A DNA stretch of 64,000 bases from Bos javanicus (taxonomy: Eukaryota; Chordata; Mammalia; Artiodactyla; Bovidae). Position numbers and translations under genes: made by a program. The stretch spans positions 25,208,001 through 25,272,000 of the forward strand of contig NC_083876.1 in assembly GCF_032452875.1 (NCBI RefSeq), given 5' to 3'. Shown piece by piece: positions 34,627 to 45,761 of the stretch (position 1 is its first letter; each line of letters opens with the position of its first letter). The notes under the pieces were generated by a model. That model saw nothing but the letters and a program-made list of their open reading frames with translations, ran no database searches and was not told where the DNA came from.

Positions 34627-34798
34627 GTTGTTGTTCAGTCTCTCAGTCATGTCCAGCTCTTTGCAACCCTATGGACTGCAGTATGCAAGGCTTCCCTGTT
34701 CCCTACTATCTCCCAGGATTTGCTCAAATTCTTGTCTATTGAGTTGGTGATGCTATCTATCTATCTCATCCTCTGCTGCCCCTGTCTCCTTTTGCCTT
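34627..34798 (-). mobile_element. BovB 3' end, short
   Basis: This is about 170 bp of antisense BovB with the older TTGTTGTTCAG terminus. It is strongly truncated and has a local TATC repeat at about 34752-34767. Confidence 0.88.
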
Positions 34799-34852
34799 CC
34801 TGAAAGGCAACCAAATGATGGACATTATTTACAGATACTTTAAGGATGTACC

Positions 34853-35080
34853 TTGACTTCCCTGGTGGCTCAGATGGAAAAGTGCCTGCCTATTATGCAG
34901 AAGACCCGGGTTTCAATCCCTGGGTCAGGAAGATCTCCTGGAGAAGGAAATGGCAACCCACTCCAGTATTCTTGCCTGGAAAATCCCATGGATAAAGGAG
35001 CCTGGTAGGCTACAGTCCATGGGGTCACAAAGAGTTGGACATGACTGAGCAACTTCACTTTTCACTTTTTTTTTTTTTTA
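34853..35080 (+). mobile_element. Bov-tA SINE with TSD and T-run
   Basis: Head TTGACTTCCCTGGTGGCTCAG, tail CACTTTTCACTTT followed by a T-run. Flanks are AAGGATGTACC (34842-34852) and AAGGATGTTACC (35081-35092), differing by one inserted T. Confidence 0.92.
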
Positions 35081-35092
35081 AAGGATGTTACC

Positions 35093-35346
35093 AAGTTCCT
35101 AGCAATGAGAAGTAACTCTCCAAAGAGAGAGGATGGGAAGTAACTCCTTGGTAGATTGAAGCCTGTGTGAACAGTTGCCTAATTTAATTATTTTCCAACT
35201 GTCTGGTACATAACTGGTACTAAATATATACTTGTAGACTTAATGAAATGTTGAATACCTACATTTTCTAAAATGAGTGGTTGCTTAAATCCATAATTTT
35301 TTAATCCATTTCCTGTTTTTAAAAAATCCCCCTTTTGGACATTTCT
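35093..35346. other. Unassigned stretch
   Basis: No gene or repeat is recognised. Confidence 0.3.
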
Positions 35347-35358
35347 TAAGCTACTGAA

Positions 35359-35670
35359 GGGCTTCCTTGATAGCTCAGTTGGTAAAGAATCCTCCTGCAA
35401 TGCAAGAGGCTCCAGTTTGACTGCTGGGTCAGGAAGATCCCCTGGAGAAGGGATAGGCTACCCACTCCAGTATTCTTGGGCTTCCCTTGTGGCTTAGCTG
35501 GTAAAGAATCTGCCTGCAATTCAGGAGACCTGGGTTCGATCCCTGAGTTGGGAAGATCCCCTGGAGAAGGAAAAGGCTACCCTCTCCAGTATTCTGGTCT
35601 GGAGAATTTCATAGACTACAGTCCATGAGGTCTCAAAGAATGGGACACGACTGAGTGACTTTCACTTCAC
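35359..35670 (+). mobile_element. Double-headed Bov-tA SINE with perfect TSD
   Basis: Two tRNA-like heads, from 35359 and from about 35478, lie before one body. The perfect 12-bp TSD TAAGCTACTGAA is at 35347-35358 and 35671-35682. It is the cleanest of the three double-headed copies. Confidence 0.94.
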
Positions 35671-35682
35671 TAAGCTACTGAA

Positions 35683-36107
35683 ACATGAGGGAGCAAAACA
35701 GAGTAGGCATGTGTTTATGTTGGCCTGTTTGACCAAGAGGGACACTGATCCCTGAAGTGAGGGACTGGTACATATTAATATTCCTTGGTGGGCTTCTCCT
35801 AACTGTACAGTTCTCCAACTTGTCATGCTCCCCACCTCTCTCTCAATCTTGTTTCTCTAAGATCCTAACAGGAAGGCTAAAGAAAGAGAGTGATTGCAAC
35901 CAAGTCAGAGGGCAAGGCATAGAACTGAGCTGAGGAGAGAAGCAGGTTGGAGCAGGAATGTGAAAATGTTGTATGGTACCCATAGCCTATATGGAGTGAT
36001 ACAAGGCACACTTTGAAAAAAAAAAAAATCAGATCTTTATGGAAGCCAAAGTAACCACTATTCATTCCTTTGCACTACAATATTGCATCTGAGAAACATG
36101 CTTAATT
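35683..36107. other. Unassigned stretch
   Basis: No gene is seen. An A-run of 13 lies at about 36017-36029. Confidence 0.3.
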
Positions 36108-36121
36108 AAAAGGCACATATA

Positions 36122-36294
36122 TCTATGTTTTCTAAATGTTATGATATGATATGATATGATGATATCATATCATGATAATTTTATACTTTATAGTAACTGA
36201 ATTGTACTATTTCATTATTCAGTGACTTGCTTTTTCTACATAATAATTTAGGTCTCAAGTTAATAAATATGGTTTTATAGCATCAAAAAAAACA
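36122..36294 (+). mobile_element. Small processed 3'-UTR-like retro-insert
   Basis: A short segment ends in AATAAA (36262-36267), then 17 bp, then an A-rich tail (36285-36298). The identical 14-bp repeat AAAAGGCACATATA flanks it at 36108-36121 and 36295-36308. The left site reads TT/AAAA, the L1 endonuclease preference. The layout fits a 5'-truncated mRNA 3' end copied in by L1. I cannot name the source gene. Confidence 0.65.
36152..36172. repeat. Hairpin in an ATGAT microsatellite
   Basis: Arms TGATATGAT and ATCATATCA enclose GAT, next to ATGAT repeats from about 36141. It lies inside the retro-insert near its 5' end. Confidence 0.75.
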
Positions 36295-36308
36295 AAAAGG
36301 CACATATA

Positions 36309-37882
36309 CCTAAGAGGAATATACATGATTCACACTGAATAATTCTTTTAAATTGAAATCGTACCCAAGACAAAGAGAAGACAAATTGTCATGAGGGTAC
36401 AGAAGTTCAGAGTGGGCAGGATTGTGGGAGGCCTTACAGAGAAAGCTTGCCACAGTGCAGTCAGGAGCACCTGTGCAGAGGCTGAGCAGCACCTGACCAG
36501 GGAAATGAGGGTCACAGCACAGAGGACATGGAGAGGAACAGAGAGGACAGCGAGTGGACACCAAGTGCAGTAAATTAGTCCAAATAACAACTTAGAAGGC
36601 AGGGGCAGCAGAAGGGTTCTTCAATGAGAGGAAAGAAGGATGGTGCCTCTAGGGTGGCCTGCTGAGTCTAAAGGTGTGATCTGTCCAGAAAAACAGTGGG
36701 GAAACTCCAAACTAGACCACACGTCCTTCCATTTAGTGTTCTGGAAGAAATTTTGAATAATTCTTCAGGTCATTAAAATCCAGGGAAAATTTCAGGGAAA
36801 TTATCCTACCCAGCACTTTGTAAAACCACTTACCATAAGAATAAACACAGAGAGCCTGGAGATGTTTCTTTAAACGGGTAAGAGGCATTTTTAAGTGCTT
36901 TTCTCCACTTCCTCTCTTAACTGCCCACAGTCCCCAGCTTGTACCCCGAGAACACACACATATTGAAATGTAAAGAAATTAAAGAGTTCAGAAATAAAGA
37001 GCTTAAACAGATTTTCATTTTCATAAGCCAACTAAATCTCTAGAAGAAAAAGAAGTAAAGATGAGATGAAGAAATATTAGTTCAAGTTCAGATTTTTAAA
37101 AATTTCAGTTGATTAAAAAGTTTGAGAACACCCAGGATATTACCTAAAAAATTCACAAATCATGCTTCAGAAGCCATTAAAAATAAAAGACTGTTTCACA
37201 CTCAATATGTGTGCAATAGAATAAAAATTATGTCATATTTCTCAGACAAGAACCATAATATACTATTGCCCGAAGGTAAGGAAAGTTAAAATGATGTAAA
37301 ATGCTCATTTTATTCATCAGCTTTGCACATTAAAAATGTATTCTCTGGAAATTTTCTTTCCCTTGAGTAGTATTTAAAATAATTATCATTTATTACTATA
37401 CAGTCTTTTTAATACAGAATGTAGGTCCTGTGATGTAAGCATTACTTATTGCAGCTTTTTAGCAGCTAATGAGACATCATCAGTGCTAACAAACAGGCTG
37501 AGTCAGGGAGATTTTCTTCCATGAGGGAAAGCTATTTTCCAATCTAGATACTATATTAGAATGCTGAAGTTAATAACTTTTCTTCTAACACTACCATCAG
37601 AACATTCCTCTGTTTCATAGCCATCACCGTCAAATCACACAGTTTGGGGAAAACACAAACCCACTCATTTATGTATCTAGTCATCTTTAGTTTTGACACA
37701 TTAACATCAAATAAAATTTAAGCTGTTTGAGAGAAAGAAAAGCCTGCAAGTCGGAATAGTTTGATGAAATAAATAACATTCCCTGTAATTACAAATGGTT
37801 CCAGCCATTCACTGTGGTTATAAACCCCAAGCTTATATCTTTAGCAATGACTCACTGCCTTGTGTCCTTTTCTCCAAATTTT
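36309..37882. other. Unassigned stretch
   Basis: No gene is recognised. About 36390-36580 is more GC-rich, with overlapping frames on both strands, and may be an old L2-like relic. The remainder is AT-rich single-copy-looking DNA. Confidence 0.3.
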
Positions 37883-37893
37883 AGCCTTTCATA

Positions 37894-38172
37894 CGGAGAA
37901 GGTGATGGCACCCCACTCCAGTACTCTTGCCTGGAGAATCCCATGGATGGAGGACCCTGGTGGGCTGCAGTCCATGGGGTCGCTAAGAGTCAGATACGAC
38001 TGAGCGACTTCCCTTTCACTTTTCACTTTCATGCAATGGAGAAGGAAATGGCAACCCACTCCAGTGTTCTTGCCTGGAGAATCCCAGGGACGGGGAAGCC
38101 TGGTGGGCTGTTGTCTATGGGGTAGCACAGAGTCAGACATGACTGAAGCGACTTAGCAGCAGCAGCAGCAGC
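37894..38172 (+). mobile_element. BovA2 SINE with AGC tail and TSD
   Basis: Two BovA units are joined by CACTTTTCACTTTCATGCAATG, ending in an AGC repeat (about 38155-38174). Flanks are AGCCTTTCATA (37883-37893) and AGCCTATCATA (38173-38183), matching at 10 of 11. There is no tRNA-like head. Confidence 0.92.
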
Positions 38173-38183
38173 AGCCTATCATA

Positions 38184-38541
38184 GCTCTGATATAATAAGT
38201 CTCTCTTTAAGGAAATTCTCCAAGAAAGTTGGATCAATTTAAATCAATTTCATATTAATAGATGATGTAAAATAGCAAAAGACAGATCCCAGATGCAACC
38301 AAAAAATTAGTTACAGAAGAAATATGATTGTGATGTCATCATTTGGTGAACCATTACTGAGCTTTGCTTCTACTAAATGCACAAATTCTAGGCATGATGG
38401 GGGCAGGTGAGTATTTGACATTCCAAACATCCTGTTTCTAAATTTTAAAGATGAATGCTATCAGCTTACAGCCATTCCTAACTATAAATACGTGGAAAAG
38501 TATGATCTTGAAGAAATAACTTTCTGTGTTTTATGAGTTTA
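38184..38541. other. Unassigned stretch
   Basis: No gene or repeat is recognised. Confidence 0.3.
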
Positions 38542-38741
38542 CAGATCAGATCAGATCAGTCGCTCAGTCGCGTCCGACTCTTTGTGACCCCATGAATCGC
38601 AGCATGCCAGGCCTCCCTGTCCATCACCAACTCCCGGAGTTCACTGAGACTCACGTCCATCGAGTCAGTGATGCCATCCAGCCATCTCATCCTCTGTCGT
38701 CCCCTTCTCTTGCCCCCAATCCCTCCCAGCATCAGAGTCTT
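38542..38741 (-). mobile_element. BovB 3' end, short
   Basis: This is about 200 bp of young-looking antisense BovB with a GATCA-repeat terminus instead of GTTCA. Flanks TTTACA at about 38538 and 38741 are too short to be sure of a TSD. Confidence 0.9.
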
Positions 38742-40171
38742 TTACAAAGGGAGTGGAAATAATGAAAGCATTAGAAGTATCTTATCTTAAATATGGGGAA
38801 ATTGAGGTGATAAAATTGGTTACTAGAATCTAAATTTTATTCTCAATCCAAGCTTCTTTCACTATCTCAAAAAGCAGATCTCCACCTGCCTTGTAAAATC
38901 ACTGCAAGGGTCAAGTAAGGGAGAATGTGTTGGTAGAAAAAAATGTGAGAGTTCTTTGAAAAGACTCTACATAATGCATTTGTTATTAATTAAGTAGAAA
39001 ACAGACCACTGTTACTGTGACCTGTGGTGTCCACCCCAAGCATGTTCTTGAACATTCAGTTCACACATAGTAATTAAAAGGTACAAAAAAAGAGCCATTG
39101 TCTTGCTTCTTCCTACATTCAAACCAAGGTCAGGCCTATGAGGTCCCCGGCATTCTCCATGCCCATTGACTAGGCAATAACTTTTCTGTGACATGCCTAC
39201 AGCATCCAAGGTCTGGGTGGAAAGCCTCGGGAAGATACAACAGAGGGAAAGTTTTCTATTTCTCTTTGGTAAAATCATAAGTATTGAATCCAGGCAACCA
39301 GGGCAGTAATTTTAAAGCTCCTCTGAGACTATATCAACATTGAAACACAAATATATAAAATAGTCCTATATAACACTGCAACAGTTTTAAATGAGAAAAT
39401 TTCCCTTCTGAAGGAACATGCTTCTCCATCCTACTAGATATATGCTCTTCTTTGACTGATTTTCTATCTCAGGATTAGAGGGTACAATCATGCTCAAAGC
39501 AACACATGAGATTTTATTACACTGAGAAACACAAACAAAATTAAATGATTGTGATTATGAGAACACCATCCCCCCTCCTGCCCCAAGGTGTATTTCACCA
39601 AAAACACAGTAATCAGAGAAAATGCAACAGACAACTCTACTTGTTTGGTTAGTGATGTCTCATGCGCATAATCACTTTTTTTCTATTCCACTACTTAATC
39701 ATGAATCAAGGAACAACTGTTCAAGTACATACCACCCTGAAAGTCAGTTCAAAACATAGTTCCAGAAACCATTCAGTCCTCTTGCTGCTTACATCCTACT
39801 TTGGGGAAAATTCTAGAGCTAAGTGAAGCATCCTGGATAAGTCTATTAACTCAGAAAATTTTCAATTATTCATTGCTAAGATTTAGAAATCTAATTTATT
39901 TTTACATATTGACTTTATGTCCTATGAACTTGCTAAATTAACTTATTAGTTATAGGAGATATTTATGTCTGGTAGGTCTCAAGCTATTCAAGTACCTGAT
40001 TAACTGTACTCTTCCACTAATATGCATTAATTCTATAATTTAACTTGCTCACAGAGTTCATCTTATTTTCTGTTTCTAACTTCTTGAGCAAGTTCCAGAA
40101 CCCAACTCATTAGCCAGTACTAGGAAAAAATATATATGTTATTTTCTGCACTAGGGTACCAAATGAAACTA
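38742..40171. other. Unassigned stretch
   Basis: No gene or clear repeat is seen. The minus frame at 39012-39278 has no recognisable domain. Confidence 0.3.
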
Positions 40172-40183
40172 CCTTGGCCAGTG

Positions 40184-40407
40184 TGCATGCCTGCTAAGTC
40201 ACTTTCAGTCGTGTCTGACTCTTTGTGACCCTATGGAAGACAGTCCTCCAGGTTTCTCTGTCCATGGGATTCTCCAGGCAAGAATACTGGAGTGGGTTGC
40301 CATATCCTCCTCCAGGGGATCTTCCCAACCTAGGGATCGAACCTGTATCTCCTATGTCTCCTACATTGGCAAGCAGGTTGTTTATCACTAGCGCCAGCTG
40401 GGAAGCC
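40184..40407 (-). mobile_element. Bov-tA SINE with TSD
   Basis: This is an antisense copy. Flanks are CCTTGGCCAGTG (40172-40183) and CCTTGACCACTG (40408-40419), matching at 10 of 12. Confidence 0.9.
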
Positions 40408-40419
40408 CCTTGACCACTG

Positions 40420-42206
40420 TACTGAAGCCTAAAGCAAAGTAGCTTTAGCTTACCCTTCTTGAGTCTGGAACCCAATTACACTCAGAAGAAAGTAGTTATA
40501 AGTCCCTTCTACTGTTCTCCAAACTTCACATCCCTGCATAATTAATTGAAAATACCTTTAGAGTCAACATATCTTGACATTCCAAATACAGAGCATAGAG
40601 AGAGTGTACAATGAGGAACGAAATCCCGTAGAAAACCATAGCTAATAGTGTTTATACTTCCTCTCCAGGATCTGAAGTTCAAATTAAGCAATGTGAAGGA
40701 GTTAACATATTAGGAGAAATCACTAATTTTTCATGTGTTTTTTATCTTACCCACATAGCTCAGATTTATGATCAAATGTGAGAATAACACATAAAACTCA
40801 CAGAATTACATTTGGACTTTTAAGGAAATAATTTGATACCTTTCTAGGAAAAAATCTCCCTCTTTCCACCTCAATTAAATAAGCAATGTGGAAAGTATTT
40901 CCTAAGTAAGAAACAGTTCATGGAGCAGATTAAAATGTAAGATTCCTTTTCACACAGACAAATTCCAGCACATAAGAGATGTGAGTGAAGGGTTCAGAGT
41001 ACACGGGGGTAAACCGAGAACTCTTACACAGTTTCTAGAACTCTATCATATGGCTCCACCAAGATTGGCAGAGCTCACATACTTTCTGAGTCACAAATTA
41101 AGAGGGTGTCATATTAACTTATTTGTGAGAATTCCAGTATCCAATTGATCAGCTAGCAAATAAGTCCTTCGAAGCAGAATCACTGAAATAATCAAAGTTC
41201 CTGAAATTTCTAGAAATCACCAAGACAAATGCCCAGTCACCACGGATTTCAAATATCGTAACAAAAATAAAGAAATAAACAAACATAATCACCAAACACT
41301 GAGAAAAGCAAAAGGCCTCAGACTATATTCACTGTGTGCTCCAGTTTCTTCTTCTAACAGTTAGGAAACCAGGTGTGATACTTAAATTAAAATAAAAACT
41401 AAATCTACACAGAGAATGTAACCACTATGAGCAAGTAATTATGACTAATCATACCAAATAAAGTTTTTTTATAAGACTAAATGTGAATCATATAAATAAT
41501 TGCCTTAATTGGTCACCTCATGTTTCTTGCACAGCACCTTAAATTTTGAAATCATATGATTGTATATAACTTAAATGTTTCTTAGGACTCGTAAATGTAA
41601 GTGATGAGTTATTTTTAACTCCTCACTCTGGGTAATTTAAAAACATGGAATATGAATTAACAAGTTAAGAAGCCAGAACTTGAGCAAACTGAAAAGATCT
41701 CAAGATACTGAATGAATTTCCATACAGTCATTTTAAGGTCAGGAAAGTAATCAATGTGTCATCAAGATGCATGATATTCTGTAGAGTGAGAGAGAACTAT
41801 TTGGGTTTTACCATTTCAACCCCAAAAAGGTAATTAGTGCTCTTTTGGCTTTTGTGTAAACAATCAAGTTGCCATAATTACCATGCCCTTCAGGGTTGAG
41901 GACCCTCACAGTGCCGGGCAGATAGGACGTGACCCAGGGTACCACCCAGGGTACCCAAGACACTGCCCCAAACACCTCTTCTCAGGGTGAGAAACACAAC
42001 AATTCAAAGAAATGCTTTGAAGAGCTGAATTCAGAGGCTGTTTCCCATATTAATAACTATAATACTCACACTTCACGTGTATGGACTCTCAAAGTCATTA
42101 TTGTAGTCACAGAAATTGCACAGATGAATGTTGGGATGAATCAGTATTAAGTACTAAACAGTGGTGTAAGGATGTCTTGGCTTATTAAATTAAATGTACA
42201 GAAGTT
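40420..42206. other. Unassigned stretch with a 12-bp tandem duplication
   Basis: No gene is recognised. ACCCAGGGTACC occurs twice in direct succession at 41932-41943 and 41944-41955. The frame at 41929-42150 merely contains this repeat. Confidence 0.35.
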
Positions 42207-42220
42207 AAACTGAGATGACA

Positions 42221-42474
42221 GGGACTTCCTTGATGGTCCAGTGGTTAAGAATCCACCCACCAATTCAGGAGACACAGGTTCAATCTCTGGTCAGGGAACT
42301 AAGATTTCACATGCCATGGAGCAACTAAGCCCATGACACATCTACTGAAGCTCGCTCACCTACAGCCCATATTCTACACAAGAGAGTAGCCCCTGCTCAC
42401 CGCAGCTAGAGAAAGCCAGCACACAGAAAGACCCAGAGCAGCCATAAGTAATTAAATAAATATCTTTAAAAATA
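42221..42474 (+). mobile_element. CHR-type SINE with TSD
   Basis: This is a cetartiodactyl tRNA-derived SINE. The head is GGGACTTCCTTGATGGTCCAG with a GGTTCAATCTC B box, the body has ACTACTGAAGCTC-like repeats, and the tail is A-rich. Flanks are AAACTGAGATGACAGG (42207-42222) and AAACTGAGAGGACAGG (42475-42490), matching at 15 of 16. Confidence 0.9.
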
Positions 42475-42549
42475 AAACTGAGAGGACAGGAGACAAAGAC
42501 TTACATTCATACACACCCATACACATAAACGTTGCTAAGAATGGCACTG

Positions 42550-42823
42550 CTGCTGCTGCTGCTAAGTCGCTTCAGTCGTGTCCGACTCTGTGCAATCCCA
42601 TAGATGGCAGCCCACAAGGCTCCCCCGTCCCTGGGATTCTCCAGGCAAGAACAATGGAGTGGGTTGCCATTTCCTTCTCCATTGCATGAAAGTGAAAAGT
42701 GAAAGTGAAGTTGCTCAGTCGTGTCTGACCCTCAGCGACTCCATGGACTGCAGCCTTCCAGGCTCTTCCATCCATGGGATTTTCCAGGCAGGAGTACTGG
42801 AGTGGGATGCCATTGCCTTCTCC
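42550..42823 (-). mobile_element. BovA2 SINE with perfect TSD
   Basis: This is an antisense dimer with a CTG-repeat tail at 42550. The perfect 13-bp TSD AAGAATGGCACTG is at 42537-42549 and 42824-42836, which points to a fairly recent insertion. Confidence 0.94.
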
Positions 42824-42836
42824 AAGAATGGCACTG

Positions 42837-43787
42837 GAAATCAACTAATTGCTTTCAGAGAAGGCTGTATCTTTGTTCAATAGTAAATGTGTTTATTTGC
42901 ACATGCATATCTGTATTTCCCTTAAAAACTTTTGGGGAGGCAATAGGTTTTCAAGTAGAACAGAAATCTAATCAGAAATGGATGAAAGCTTTCACAGCAT
43001 GGCCTTTTTGGTCAATTGCAATTTGTCTAAAGCATAGTTTATTCAAAACTTCAACCAACCAACTATCTCCTGAGCACACACCATGTGTTAGGCACTGTGG
43101 ACAGAGATTTAAGAAACAGTCTTGCCCCCAAGGAAGCCTCCTGTTTCATAGGAGAGGCAAATAAGGATTGTCAGGAGAACTGTAGAAACCATAACAAAGT
43201 CATAACGTCTAGCCTGAATTAGGGAAACAAAGAAAAAGTGTTACTTAGGCCCCTGGTGGGTAGTAGTGAAAAGAGTTCAACAAGAGAAAAGATGCTTGAG
43301 CATCTTGGAGGATTGGCTGGAATTTGACATGTAAACATGATCAAGGAGAGCAGGGCACAGGGCCTGGTGGAGCAAACAGCATGTGTGCACTCACAGAGGC
43401 AAGAAACAGCACAGCATGTTCAAGAATGAGTAGTTGAACTGTCCCTGGATTTAGATACAGAACAGTTGTATTAATACATTCTATAATTTCCTTATAAATA
43501 AACCATACATTAAAGCCCCATTGCTGCTTTTCCCCATCTTTTAATACTGAGAAAAATAAATCCCATGAATTTTCCTTGAAATCTTACTAGATCATCCAAA
43601 ATACATTCTAGGGGAAAGTTACAAACACAATTACAGTAGACATAAATTCACAAGTGACTTACAGTTGAACTTAAATCAGGAAGAAACTCCTACAATTTAT
43701 TTCTTTTCCATCACCCTTGTGTTTCAGTGTAAGCACCTAATTCAATGCTTTTCTCAGAAGCCCCATGTAGTAAAAGTCATTCCTGGA
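42837..43787. other. Unassigned stretch with an L2-like relic
   Basis: About 43065-43440 follows antisense L2: TGAGCACACACCATGTGTTA, then CAGTCTTGCC, then a GGCCTGGTGGAGCAAACAGC-type segment. No gene is seen. Confidence 0.4.
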
Positions 43788-43888
43788 GCACAGTGCAAAG
43801 GTTAAGAACTTTGGACCTCTACTCATCTGAGTTTGAATCTTGCCTTTGTTTCTCAGTAACTATGTGACCTTAATAAGTATCTGCCTTC
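43788..43888 (+). mobile_element. MIR SINE, left part
   Basis: The tRNA-like left half of a MIR, ending at CTATGTGACCTTAATAAGTA, is interrupted by a CHR SINE. Its right half resumes at 44044. Confidence 0.7.
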
Positions 43889-44043
43889 TTTTTTTTAATT
43901 AAAAAAAAATTTTTTTTTATTTTCTGGGGTTTTTTTGCCATACCACAGGGCATGTAGGATCTTCATTCCCCAACCAGGGATTGAAGCCTTGCCCCCTGCC
44001 GTGGAAGTGCAGAGTATTAACCACTAGACTCCTAGAGAAGTCC
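43889..44043 (-). mobile_element. CHR-type SINE inside a MIR
   Basis: This is an antisense CHR SINE with a T-rich tail at 43889-43930, GCATGTAGGATCTTCATTCC and a head near 44040. CCTTCTT at about 43882-43888 and 44053-44059 is the likely TSD. Confidence 0.8.
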
Positions 44044-44190
44044 AGTTTCTTACCTTCTTGAGCCCCAGTTTCCTTGTGTATAAAACAGGAGTTATACATG
44101 CCTCAAATGGATAGTCTGATAAGTGAGATTATATGTAAAGAGCTTTGCAGAGAGTCTGGAACGTAGTAAGATCTCAATAAATTATTTAAA
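44044..44190 (+). mobile_element. MIR SINE, right part
   Basis: CCCCAGTTTCCTTGTGTATA leads through ATTATATGTAAAGAGC to the CAATAAATTA end, completing the element interrupted at 43888. Confidence 0.7.
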
Positions 44191-44510
44191 AATAAGAATG
44201 AAACAAAACAATGTAACACTTGCCTGTAACTGCAAACAAAACTAGGAGTTTCTGTAATTATCCAAATAGTTATGAACTAATTCTTATTTTTTGAGAAATA
44301 AATAACTATTTTAGATATTTAAAAGGATGTGGGTTTCAGATGAAAGTGGTTTGGGGTTGATTTTTCTAGAAAAATAAGTCAATTCTCTTTTATTCCTGTA
44401 AGTGTATAGAATCAACCTAAACTTCTATTCTCATTAAACTCCTTAAACTTCTTGAACTTTGGTTATCCCAAGTTACTCTGTAGTTATATGTCACTTATAT
44501 TGTTCATTAT
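44191..44510. other. Unassigned stretch
   Basis: No gene or repeat is recognised. Confidence 0.3.
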
Positions 44511-44525
44511 AAATAGATGAATGAA

Positions 44526-45297
44526 TGGAGAACAGTGTGGAGATTCCTTTAAAAACTGGAAACAGAACTAGCATACGACCTAGTAATCCCACTGCTGGGC
44601 ATACATACTGAGGAAACCAGAACTGAAAGAGATACATGTACCCCAGTGTTCACTGCAGCATTGTTTACAATAGCTACGACATGGAAGCAGCCTAGATGTC
44701 CATCGGCAGACGAATGGATAAGGACACTGTGGTACACATATACAATGGAATATTACTCAGCTATAAAAAAGAACACATTTGAGTCAGTTCTAATGAGGTG
44801 GATGAAACTGGAGCCTATTTTACAGAGTGAAGTAAGTCAGAAAGAAAAACACTAACACAGTATATTAACGCATATATATGGAATTTAGAAAGATGGTAAT
44901 GAAAACCCTATATGCGAGACAGCAAAAGAGACACAGATGTATAGAACAGTCTTTCGGACTCTGTGGGAAAAGGCAAAGCTGGGATGATTTGAGAGATAGC
45001 ACTGAAACATGTAAATATATATATATTATACAAGTATAATATAAACATGTATATATTACCGTATGTGAAATAGACAACCAGTCCAAGTTTGATGCATGAA
45101 ACAGGGCACTGAAAGCCAGTACACTGGGACAACCCAGAGGGATGGGATGGGGTAGGAGGTGGGAGGGGGGTTCAGGACAGGGGAACACATGTACACCCGT
45201 GGCTGATTCATGTCAATTATGGCAAAAACCACAACAATATTGTAAAGTAATTAGCCTCCAATTAAAATAAACATAATTTTTTTAAAATTTTAAAAAT
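44526..45297 (+). mobile_element. L1 LINE, 5'-truncated, with TSD
   Basis: This is the last part of ORF2 plus the 3' UTR and A-rich tail of a ruminant L1. Flanks are AAATAGATGAATGAA (44511-44525) and AAATAGATGAGTGAA (45298-45312), matching at 14 of 15. The ORF2 end at 44646-44855 reads like the matching part of the larger L1. A G-rich tract lies at about 45144-45170. Confidence 0.94.
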
Positions 45298-45486
45298 AAA
45301 TAGATGAGTGAAAGAGAAGTACCTATACACCAAAGAAGAGGATATTGAGATAGCTGAGAAGCCTAACAACTCACAAATAGCATGGCACACTCTAAAAAGG
45401 CAACCAGTAGAAGTCCACAGAAGCTGTTTCCAAAAACACCTTAATAATTACCACTGTCAACAGACTCATTAATTGATGCAATTGCA

Positions 45487-45503
45487 CAGTACTTTTCGAC
45501 CTT
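45487..45503. mobile_element. MER5A-like hAT element, first piece
   Basis: CAGTACTTTTCGACCTT resembles the terminal inverted repeat of MER5A (CAGTGGTTCTCAACCTT). The element continues at 45741 and 53021 after two younger insertions. Confidence 0.55.
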
Positions 45504-45740
45504 CAGTTCAGTTCAGTTCAGTCGCTCAGTCGTGTCCGACTCTTTGCAACCCCATGAATCGCAGCACGCCAGACCTCCCTGTCCATCACCAACTCCCGGA
45601 GTTCACTCAGACTCACATTCATTGAGTCAGTGATGCCATCCAGCCATCTCATCCAATGTCGTCCCCTTCTCCTCCTGCCCCCAATCCTTCCCAGCATCAG
45701 AGTCTTTTCCAATGAGTCAACTCTTTGCATGAGGTGGCCA
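45504..45740 (-). mobile_element. BovB 3' end inserted in the hAT element
   Basis: This is about 237 bp of young-looking antisense BovB with four GTTCA-type terminal repeats. It ends at GAGGTGGCCA, only about 10 bp before the L1 TSD. Confidence 0.92.
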
Positions 45741-45761
45741 CTGCATTTTAAAATCACCTGG
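45741..45761. mobile_element. MER5A-like hAT element, second piece and L1 TSD
   Basis: CTGCATTTTAAAATCACCTGG matches the second motif of MER5A-like elements. AAAATCACCTGG (45750-45761) is the left TSD of the L1 and pairs with AAAATTACCTGG at 53015-53026. Confidence 0.6.

Noticed and set aside
36390..36590. Overlapping frames on both strands as a small gene
   Set aside because: Frames exist on both strands only because of the GC-richer composition. There is no domain or splice context.
38155..38174. AGC/CTG repeat as an expandable gene repeat
   Set aside because: It is the normal short tail of BovA2; similar tails lie at 42550 and 54909.
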